From NCBI GenBank assembly GCA_016704435.1, contig JADJAB010000024.1:1-51919 (forward strand): 51,919 bases of DNA, given 5' to 3'. The DNA is from Rhodobacter sp. GTDB lineage: Bacteria > Pseudomonadota > Alphaproteobacteria > Rhodobacterales > Rhodobacteraceae. The position numbers and the translations under genes were made by a program. How positions within the stretch are numbered: the stretch's first letter is position 1; each line of letters starts with the position of its first letter. Shown piece after piece: positions 9,693 through 15,894 of the stretch. The notes below the pieces were generated by a model that was not told the origin of the DNA, did not search any database, and saw nothing but the letters and a program-made list of their open reading frames with translations.

Positions 9693-10994
9693 CTACCGCC
9701 GGGGCGGGAAGGTGATCGTCACCCGCAGACCCGGGCCATTGTCGCCCAGATCCAGGGCCGCGCCGTGCAATTCGCAGATCGCGGCGACCATGCTGAGGCC
9801 AAGGCCGTTGCCCGGCGTGGTCCGGCTGCTTTCCAATCGGTAAAGCCTGCGCAGGACATTGCCGCGCTCGCCCTCCGGGATGCCGGGGCCGTCATCGGCC
9901 ACCTGCAGCACCGCGCGGCCGTCGCGTTGCACCAGGCCGACCGCGATCTTCCCGCCTTGCGGAACATGGCGAAGGCCGTTCTCGATCAGATTGGCCAGCA
10001 CCTGGCCAAGCAATTCCCGGTCGCCGGAGACGACACAAGGCTGGTCCGCCGACAGGGTCAGGCGGTGCCCGGCATCCTCGGCGGCGGCCGTGAACATCTC
10101 GACCATGGCATGGGCCAGGGCCTGCAGGTCAACCGGCACGAAGCGGTCGCGCAGCGCACCGCCTTCGATCTGGGCGATGCGCAGCAGCGCGTCGAAGGTC
10201 TTGGCGATATGGTCGGTTTCCGCCTGCGCCTGTTCGACAAAGACCCGCTGCACGGGGGCAAGGGTGGTCCGGCTGCCAAGGCGATCCAGCGTCAGGGCGA
10301 CGCGCTGGATCGGGGTTTTCAGATCATGGGCGATGTCGGTCGTGGTCTGGCGCAGGGCGGCCATTGCGGCCGCTTGCGCACCCGCCATGGCATTGACGGC
10401 CCTGCCGATGGCGGCAAGATCATCGCTGTCGCCCGGATCCAGTGGCACCCGCGCAGACAGATCGCCATCCTGCAGGCCCTGCAGAACCGCGCCGATCCCT
10501 TCGATCCGGCTGCGGGCACGGCGGGCGAAGACCAGCCCCAGTCCCGAGGCGATGGCAAGGGTTGGCAGCAGGCTGATCAAGAGCACCGCAATGAACACCT
10601 CGGCCATGTCGACCATCTGCGCGCGGGTGATGGCGATTGTCAGGTGGCCGCCGTCCACGACGACTCCGAGGGCAAGGTAGCTGTCGTCGATGTTCTGGCC
10701 GCGGATTTCATCCTCCGACACGACCCGCTCGCCATCGAAGGCTGGCATCGAGTCCACGTTGGAAAGGCGTGGCCCGTCGGCCGGCCGATAGTCGATCAGG
10801 ATCAGCGCGGCGCTGACCCCTGCCAGCTCCTCCTGCAGGTGATTGCGGCGCTCGGCAGCGCTTGGCAGGGCCAGATACTCGGCCATCCGCGCCCGCACCT
10901 GATCGCGAAGGGTGGCGTCAAAACTGTCGCGGATCACCAGATAGGAGGCGGCAAAACTGATCATCAGCACCGCGACAAAAACCGCGATCAGCAT
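9693..10994 (-). CDS. sensor histidine kinase
   Basis: Membrane kinase of the two-component system whose regulator lies just upstream. With the ATG at 10994 it has 433 residues, but the first membrane span (MLIAVFVAVLMISFAASYLV) then begins at residue 1 without a charged lead. A non-ATG start slightly upstream, overlapping the regulator stop at 11044, is therefore likely. A periplasmic sensing region spans about residues 22-130 and a second span is at 132-157 (VFIAVLLISLLPTLAIASG), followed by HAMP. The phosphoacceptor H-box is DIAHDLKTPIQRV with His near 223, the N-box is LANLIENGLRH, and the G-boxes are DDGPGIP and GNGLGLSM. The periplasmic part is short and not acidic-cluster-like in an obvious way, so the signal is unknown. 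Confidence 0.9.
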   Translation of the reverse strand: MLIAVFVAVLMISFAASYLVIRDSFDATLRDQVRARMAEYLALPSAAERRNHLQEELAGVSAALILIDYRPADGPRLSNVDSMPAFDGERVVSEDEIRGQNIDDSYLALGVVVDGGHLTIAITRAQMVDMAEVFIAVLLISLLPTLAIASGLGLVFARRARSRIEGIGAVLQGLQDGDLSARVPLDPGDSDDLAAIGRAVNAMAGAQAAAMAALRQTTTDIAHDLKTPIQRVALTLDRLGSRTTLAPVQRVFVEQAQAETDHIAKTFDALLRIAQIEGGALRDRFVPVDLQALAHAMVEMFTAAAEDAGHRLTLSADQPCVVSGDRELLGQVLANLIENGLRHVPQGGKIAVGLVQRDGRAVLQVADDGPGIPEGERGNVLRRLYRLESSRTTPGNGLGLSMVAAICELHGAALDLGDNGPGLRVTITFPPRR

Positions 10995-11043
10995 GCCCGT
11001 CAGGCGCAGGGGGTAGAGACCGTCCGAGCCGGAGGCGCGGGCC

Positions 11044-11718
11044 TCATTCCGCGTCGATCCGGTAGCCCGAGCCGCGGACCGTCTCGATCAGCTCTGCGTC
11101 GAAGGGTTTGTCCACCTTGGCGCGCAATCGGCTGACATGGGTTTCCACCACATTGGTCTGCGGGTCGAAGTGAATGTCCCAGACCGCCTCCAGCAGCATC
11201 GTGCGGGTCTGCACCCGGCCCTTGCGGCGCAGCAGGCATTCCAGAAGCGCCAGCTCACGCGGCAGCAGGTCGATCGGCTGGCCCGCGCGCGTGACCTTGC
11301 GGGTCAGCAGGTTCAGTTCCAGATCACGGGCGCGCAAGCTGGTCGGTTCATCAGACATCTGCGGGCGGCGGCCAAGGGCGGCAATGCGGGCCGAAAGCTC
11401 GCCAAAGGCGAAGGGCTTGACCAGATAGTCGTCGCCCCCGGCATTCAGCCCCTCGATCCGGTCATTGACGCCGCCCAGGGTGGTCAGGAACAGCACCGGT
11501 GTGCGGTTTCTCGCCCCGCGCAGGGTCTTGACCAATGCCATGCCGTCAATCCCCGGCAGCATCCGGTCAACCACGATGGCATCATAGCTGCCGATGGTCG
11601 CCTGGACCAACCCATCGGCACCGTTTGCGATCAGATCGACCGAATGGCCCTCTTCGCGCAGACCCTCGGCGATATAGGGCCCGGTGGTCTTGTCGTCTTC
11701 GATCACAAGGATTTTCAT
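11044..11718 (-). CDS. OmpR-family response regulator
   Basis: DNA-binding response regulator of 224 residues. The receiver domain (1-115) has the acidic pair D8/D9, the phosphoacceptor D51 in VVDRMLPG, a threonine in LFLTTLGG and the lysine in YLVKPFAFGE. The winged-helix effector domain (about 125-222) has the typical LLPRELALLECLLRRKG and NVVETHVSRLRAKVDKPF segments and ends in IETVRGSGYRIDAE. It is transcribed with the PepSY gene upstream and the kinase downstream. I infer that it recognises the RTTRCR-N4-TGYAAT repeat, found at four promoters around it including that of its own operon. Such short inverted repeats are typical of CusR/CopR-like members of this family. Confidence 0.92.
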   Translation of the reverse strand: MKILVIEDDKTTGPYIAEGLREEGHSVDLIANGADGLVQATIGSYDAIVVDRMLPGIDGMALVKTLRGARNRTPVLFLTTLGGVNDRIEGLNAGGDDYLVKPFAFGELSARIAALGRRPQMSDEPTSLRARDLELNLLTRKVTRAGQPIDLLPRELALLECLLRRKGRVQTRTMLLEAVWDIHFDPQTNVVETHVSRLRAKVDKPFDAELIETVRGSGYRIDAE

Positions 11719-11790
11719 CAGGCCTTCCAGTCGGGTGGGCAGGCAACATCGGGATGCCGCCGGCCGCTGGTGTGAAGTCTACAGGAACGA

Positions 11791-12168
11791 TCAGCCGTTG
11801 TCGTTGTCGCCGTCCTGGTCGCCGCCCTCGCTGGCGCCCTCGCCCTCGTCATCGTCCTTCGCTTCGGCCATGATCGCGGTCGAGCCATCGGCGGAAACCA
11901 TCACGTCAACCATGGTGCCGTCCGGCTTCACGACCTCGACATGAAAGCCCCCGGTCGATGCGTCGGACAGTTCCCAGCCCGCATCCATTGCCTTGCCACC
12001 TGCGGCCGTTTCAGCCGCTGCAATCGCCTGGCTGAGGGATTGGGGAAAGCCAAGAAACTGCTGCATTTCGGCGGCATCGGAATTCTCGGTTTCCGCAGTG
12101 GCCATCCCGGCAACGCCGGTTCCCAGAATGATCGCGGTGCCGATCGCAGCCAAGTTCATCGATTTCAT
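11791..12168 (-). CDS. exported PepSY-domain protein
   Basis: A 125-residue protein from the ATG at 12168 (MKSMNLAAIGTAIILG), with a signal peptide cleaved near GMATAE. The mature part reads LSQAIAAAETAAGGKAMDAGWE and then FHVEVVKPDGTMVDVMVSADG, the alpha-beta-beta pattern of a PepSY domain. The tail (about residues 105-125) is very acidic, with DDDEGEG and DQDGDNDNG, suggesting metal or cation binding. It is the first gene of an operon with the response regulator (gap 72 bases) and kinase. PepSY proteins often sit beside envelope two-component systems and may modulate the sensor; that role here is inference. Site C of the shared inverted repeat lies 89 bases upstream of the start. Confidence 0.85.
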   Translation of the reverse strand: MKSMNLAAIGTAIILGTGVAGMATAETENSDAAEMQQFLGFPQSLSQAIAAAETAAGGKAMDAGWELSDASTGGFHVEVVKPDGTMVDVMVSADGSTAIMAEAKDDDEGEGASEGGDQDGDNDNG

Positions 12169-12256
12169 GTCTTCGTCCTTTCGTTGCAATGGCAGCGGAA
12201 GCGCTGCCCTGTCCATCAAGGATGGGTTGACCAGCGCTGCCTTGCCTGTCGACGGC

Positions 12257-12272
12257 ATTACAGTTTTGCAAT
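12257..12272. promoter_or_regulatory. inverted repeat ATTACA-N4-TGCAAT (site C)
   Basis: Upstream of the PepSY/regulator/kinase operon, reading ATTACAGTTTTGCAAT on the plus strand. It matches sites A, B and D at 11 or more of 12 half-site positions, allowing A/G and T/C exchange. It suggests autoregulation of the two-component operon. Confidence 0.55.
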
Positions 12273-12289
12273 CTATCGACGATCGGCGA

Positions 12290-12720
12290 TGCGCGGGGGA
12301 ATTCGCCGCTCCCGAAGACGGAGAGAGCGACGCAAGAAGGCAAGAGGAAGCAGATGATCGGGAACGGCAGCAGTGGCGCCGGAACCTGAGGGGCAGAAGG
12401 TGCGGTGGGCCGTCCGGCCAGCATGACCGCCTCGAACGCGCCCGCACCGCCCGGCACATGGCCGAGGATGCCGATCATCGTCGCGATTGCAAGAAAAGGC
12501 CAAAGCCGGCATGGAGCCGGCATCGCAAAGCCGCGCCGGATACCACGCTCGGGCCAACGGTGTTTCCGGTGGAAAAACCAGGAAAACCGCCAAGCCCGCC
12601 TTGCAGAAGCGCAAGGCGTTTTCCTCGATGGCGTCGGGCCGATACCCACAGCTGCGATCCCGGCAGCAATGACGAGGGCGGTCGCGAGGCCGTTTCCTGA
12701 CCTTGAGCATGATGCACCTC
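12290..12720 (-). pseudogene. remnant of a YbhN/MprF-type integral membrane flippase
   Basis: Minus-strand fragments in several frames give TIGILGHVPGGAGAFEAVML at about 12420-12480, which is the hallmark segment of UPF0104/YbhN and of the flippase part of lysylphosphatidylglycerol synthase (GHVPGGLGVFEAVML). It is followed by LLPFPIICFLLPSCVAL-like hydrophobic sequence in the expected place. Upstream, pieces such as ALVIAAGIAAVG and FLAIATMIG look like membrane spans, but the frame changes repeatedly and no start is clear. The gene would have been a lipid flippase or aminoacyl-phosphatidylglycerol system component, in keeping with a cationic-peptide resistance island. It is too short and broken to work, and it overlaps the promoter regions of the genes on each side. 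Confidence 0.55.
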
Positions 12721-12825
12721 GGATGGGTTTGCGGTCCCCGGATGGCGCGCCGTCCTGTGCAGACGGTGGGGCGCGGACAACAAGCCCGCAATCTCGAAGG
12801 GCAACCAAACCAGCCCCCTTTCCAC

Positions 12826-12841
12826 ATTACAGGATTGTAAT
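12826..12841. promoter_or_regulatory. perfect inverted repeat ATTACA-N4-TGTAAT (site B)
   Basis: Lies 72 bases upstream of the PAP2 phosphatase start. It reads ATTACAGGATTGTAAT, a perfect 6-bp-arm palindrome with a 4-base spacer and the best copy of the four-site motif. Confidence 0.6.
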
Positions 12842-12912
12842 CAGCACATCATCTGACGGCCATAACTGCCGGTCATCTGTCTTGTCGGGACAGGGGTCGG
12901 AGACGGTATCGC

Positions 12913-13662
12913 ATGGCCAACGAGCTCTCCGAATGGACGACCGGCGAGGATTGGTCATTTCGGCATTGGGCGACCAGGCCGATCGGGCTGGCAATCGTTC
13001 TGAATGCAGCAGCGCTTGTGCTGGCCTGTGCATTCTTCCGCATGAATCCCGGTGCCGATCTGGCAACTTCCATGTCGTTCTTCTCCGCTCACGAGTTCCC
13101 GGTTGCCGCTTCCCGGGCCGGTCGTGCGGCGCGCACCGGCTTTATCGCGATAACGGACGGCACTGTTGTTCTTCTGGCAGCCATTCTGGCGGTTTCCGTT
13201 GTTTGGCCCTTTCTGCAAGGGGTGCACCGGCGGGCAATGGTCTTTGCCGTCGTCACCTACCTGATGATTCCGGGCATTCTGGTGAACGGGATCATCAAGC
13301 CGCTCTGGGGCAGGGCGCGCCCCATGGCCATCTCGGAATTCGGCGGCACGCTGCGCTTTACATCCCCATTCCAGCTGTCCGAGCAGTGCCACAAGGCGTG
13401 CAGTTTCCTATCTGGCGAAACCAGCGCGCTTTTCACCAGCGCGACATTGTTCTGTCTGCTGGTGATCCCGGTGTTGCGCCGCAACATGCGTTGGCCGGTG
13501 ATGGTGGCGGTCGGGTGCCTTGCCATGTCAGGGTCGATCCTGCGTATCGCATTTGGTGCGCATTTCCTTAGCGATATCGTCTTTTCGGCGGTGATCTCGA
13601 TGCTGCTGACGCTGGCTTTCTTCTCGGTGATGCGGCCCCTGATCGACAAAGCGACCGGCTGA
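12913..13662 (+). CDS. PAP2-family membrane phosphatase (LpxE-like lipid phosphatase)
   Basis: An integral membrane phosphatase of 249 residues with about six hydrophobic segments (for example 22-42, 78-100, 108-126, 225-243). The PAP2 motifs are C1 KPLWGRARP at 129-137, C2 SFLSGETS at 164-171 and C3 RIAFGAHFLSDI at 211-222. C1 and C3 keep the expected Lys, Arg, His and Asp, but in C2 the usual PSGH is LSGE, with Glu in place of the catalytic-site histidine. Members of this family remove phosphate from lipid A, undecaprenyl pyrophosphate or phosphatidic acid. The position beside eptA and under the same motif as the two-component operon points to lipid A dephosphorylation before or with phosphoethanolamine addition (inference). 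Confidence 0.85.
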   Translation: MANELSEWTTGEDWSFRHWATRPIGLAIVLNAAALVLACAFFRMNPGADLATSMSFFSAHEFPVAASRAGRAARTGFIAITDGTVVLLAAILAVSVVWPFLQGVHRRAMVFAVVTYLMIPGILVNGIIKPLWGRARPMAISEFGGTLRFTSPFQLSEQCHKACSFLSGETSALFTSATLFCLLVIPVLRRNMRWPVMVAVGCLAMSGSILRIAFGAHFLSDIVFSAVISMLLTLAFFSVMRPLIDKATG

Positions 13663-13667
13663 GAAAG

Positions 13668-13683
13668 GTTGCAGAATTGCAAT
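13668..13683. promoter_or_regulatory. inverted repeat GTTGCA-N4-TGCAAT (site D)
   Basis: Begins six bases after the PAP2 stop and lies 124 bases before the next gene, so it probably controls 13807-15302 rather than the PAP2 gene. It reads GTTGCAGAATTGCAAT and fits the four-site consensus. Confidence 0.5.
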
Positions 13684-13806
13684 CTGCGCGACAGGCGCCT
13701 GCAGCTTGCGTCCCTCAGCCTTGGAAACATCAGAGCGCGGCTCTTGCTGACGTCTGACCTCATTCTGATGGCCACCTCATGGTCGCCAAACCAAAGGAAG
13801 ACGACA

Positions 13807-14481
13807 GTGCGCAACCTTCTTCTCGGCATTGCCCTGATTGCAGCACCCGTCGGCATGTTTGCCGGGGCCCATGCGATCCTGCTGCCCTCTACGGTGACGG
13901 CTCAGACCGCCGGAGCCACTGCACCTGCCGATAGTGGCCCCTCGCTGGGCGACATGTCGGCCTTTGCGGCGATCATCACCGATGTCCAAAGCATCAGCGC
14001 GACAGGGGATTTCACGGCGGCCGAACAGCGGATCACCGATTTCGAGGCCGCCTGGGATGCAGCCGCGGGCCGTCTGCGCCCGGTCAACGCGACCTATTGG
14101 GGCAATGTGGACATCGCCGCCGATGCGGCCCTGGATGCGCTGCGCGCGGGCAAGCCGGAGGCGGCGTTTGTCGGCACCACCCTTGCCGATCTGCAGGCGG
14201 AACTGGCCGATCCGGCCAGGATGCCGGGTGCTGCCCCGGTCGCCGCAATGGCCAGTGTCGCCGGTGTGTCGACGACCGATGCGAACGATCGCGCCTTGCC
14301 CTGCGAGGTGATGTTGAAAGACCTGTCCGGGCGGCTGGCCACGGCGACCGTGCCCGCCGGGACGATGACGCAGATTTCCGGGTTGCAGGCCAAAGCGCTG
14401 GAGCGGTGCAACGCCGATGACGACGCCCGCGCCGACGCCTTTGCCGCACAGGCGCTGGCCCTCGTCCCCGCTTCGCTCTGA
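13807..14481 (+). CDS. exported protein of unknown function
   Basis: About 224 residues from a GTG at 13807, chosen because AAAGGAAG lies just upstream and because it starts a clean signal peptide (RNLLLGIALIAAPVGMFAGAHA). The mature protein is alanine-rich and probably helical: ISATGDFTAAEQRITDFEAAWDAAAG at about 65-90 and AADAALDALRAGKPEAAFVG near 105-125. It contains two cysteines (LPCEVMLKD and LERCNADDD) that could form a disulfide. I do not recognise the family. It precedes the COG4705-type membrane protein by 23 bases, so the two are probably one operon under site D. Confidence 0.75.
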   Translation: MRNLLLGIALIAAPVGMFAGAHAILLPSTVTAQTAGATAPADSGPSLGDMSAFAAIITDVQSISATGDFTAAEQRITDFEAAWDAAAGRLRPVNATYWGNVDIAADAALDALRAGKPEAAFVGTTLADLQAELADPARMPGAAPVAAMASVAGVSTTDANDRALPCEVMLKDLSGRLATATVPAGTMTQISGLQAKALERCNADDDARADAFAAQALALVPASL

Positions 14482-14504
14482 CCTGTCCTGCAAGGAGTTG
14501 GACC

Positions 14505-15302
14505 ATGACCGACCAAGCGACATCTGACCCAACCCCAACCCGCAGCAGGACCGAATGCAACCGCGTTCCCTCCGTGACGCCGGAATTCTGGCTGATCAAG
14601 CTGATGGCCGTGACCATGGGCGAAACCGCCGCCGACTATCTGGCCGTCAACCTGGGCCTTGGCCTGACGACAACCTCGCTGATCATGTCGGCGATCCTGG
14701 TTGGCGCGCTGGTCCTGCAGTTTGGCCAAAAGCGCTATGTGCCCTGGTCCTACTGGCTGGCGGTGGTGCTGATCAGCATCGTCGGCACGCTGGTGACCGA
14801 CAACCTGGTCGACAACTTCGGCGTGTCGCTGGTGACAACGACGGTCTTCTTCACCGGCGCCCTTCTTGTCACCTTCGCGGTCTGGTTTGCGGCGGAACGC
14901 AGCCTGTCGATCCACGCCATCTTCACCACGCGGCGCGAGGGCTTCTACTGGCTGGCGATCCTGTTCACCTTCGCGCTCGGCACTGCGGCCGGCGACCTTG
15001 TGGCCGAGCATTTCGCCCTTGGCTACATGGCGACGGGTGTGCTGTTCGGGATGATCATCGCCTCGATCGCCACGGGCTACCTGGTGCTGAAGCTGGATGG
15101 CATCTGGGCCTTCTGGATCGCCTATGTCTTCACCCGACCTCTGGGGGCGTCATTCGGCGACCTGCTGTCGCAACCGGCAGACTACGGCGGGCTGGGCTTT
15201 GGCACCATCATCACCTCGGCGATGTTCCTTTCGGCCATCGTGGCCATCGTGATCTACATGTCGGCCACCCGGCGGGGCGAGGAACGGGCCGTCCTCAATT
15301 GA
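14505..15302 (+). CDS. COG4705-type integral membrane protein
   Basis: A 265-residue protein with eight or nine predicted membrane spans. The opening after a polar tail, VTPEFWLIKLMAVTMGETAADYL, and the repeated later forms TLVTDNLVDNFGVSL, GTAAGDLVAEHFALGY and PLGASFGDLLSQP show an internal repeat of about 60 residues: a small-residue-rich span followed by GE/GD-x-x-x-D/E-x. This is the pattern of the uncharacterised membrane-anchored family COG4705. Such proteins recur beside PepSY proteins and two-component systems, but their function is unknown. The ATG at 14505 follows CAAGGAGTTGG. The conserved acidic residues buried between spans would fit cation transport or binding (inference). Confidence 0.8.
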   Translation: MTDQATSDPTPTRSRTECNRVPSVTPEFWLIKLMAVTMGETAADYLAVNLGLGLTTTSLIMSAILVGALVLQFGQKRYVPWSYWLAVVLISIVGTLVTDNLVDNFGVSLVTTTVFFTGALLVTFAVWFAAERSLSIHAIFTTRREGFYWLAILFTFALGTAAGDLVAEHFALGYMATGVLFGMIIASIATGYLVLKLDGIWAFWIAYVFTRPLGASFGDLLSQPADYGGLGFGTIITSAMFLSAIVAIVIYMSATRRGEERAVLN

Positions 15303-15327
15303 TGCGCCCGGAGGACGCGACGGTCAG

Positions 15328-15789
15328 TCAGGGCGTCTCCTTCACCGCCTCCATCGCCACATAGGTCGAGGTCGAGGCGACATGCGGCAGCGCGCTGATC
15401 CGTTCGGCCAGAACGCGGCGGTAGTCGGCAATATCGCCGGTGCGCACCTTCAGCAAGTAGTCGAAGCGGCTGGCGATCATGTGGCACTGTTCCACCTCGG
15501 GCACCGCCAGAACCGCCTTGTTGAAGGCGCGCAGCGCCGCCTCGCGGGTGTCGCTGAGCCTCACCTCGACAAAGGCGACATGCGCCTGGCCCATCTTCAC
15601 CGGGTCGAGGATGGCGCGGTAGCCGGCGATCACCCCGGCCTCTTCCAGCCGTTTCATCCGCGCCTGGGTCGGGCTTTTCGACAATCCGATTCGGCGGGCC
15701 AGCTCGACCGCGCTGACCCGGCCCTCGGTCGCCAGAACGGTCAGGATGGCCTGGTCGAAACGGTCAAGGTCGGTCGGTTCGATCGGCAT
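15328..15789 (-). CDS. putR: Lrp/AsnC-family regulator, proline utilisation activator
   Basis: A 153-residue feast/famine regulator. The N-terminal winged helix-turn-helix reads FDQAILTVLATEGRVSAVELARRIGLSKSPTQARMKRLEEAGVI in overlapping segments (residues 9-50). The RAM ligand-binding domain follows (VAFVEVRLSDTREAAL, VEQCHMIASRFDYLLKVRTGDI). It is divergent from putA with a 105-base gap. In alphaproteobacteria this arrangement encodes PutR, a proline-responsive activator of putA; PutA here has no DNA-binding domain of its own, in agreement. The 3' end faces that of the membrane protein at 14505-15302. Confidence 0.88.
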   Translation of the reverse strand: MPIEPTDLDRFDQAILTVLATEGRVSAVELARRIGLSKSPTQARMKRLEEAGVIAGYRAILDPVKMGQAHVAFVEVRLSDTREAALRAFNKAVLAVPEVEQCHMIASRFDYLLKVRTGDIADYRRVLAERISALPHVASTSTYVAMEAVKETP

Positions 15790-15856
15790 GCTGTTTCCCC
15801 CGAATGCGGGCCTTCCGACTGCATATCACGTCTCAATCGGGAAAACAGCCTGCGGA

Positions 15857-15867
15857 ATACCGGGTAT
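15857..15867. promoter_or_regulatory. candidate PutR operator in the putR-putA intergenic region
   Basis: An odd-centred dyad ATACC-G-GGTAT lies 28 bases before the putA start. Its position in a short divergent promoter suggests a regulator site. There is only one copy and no comparison, so confidence is low. Confidence 0.3.
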
Positions 15868-15894
15868 CCTGCCCCGAACGCAGGAGCTGACCGA

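Noticed and set aside
15382..15894. Extension of the putA frame upstream to 15382
   Set aside because: It would run through the antisense of putR. The true start is at 15895 with the normal N-terminus.
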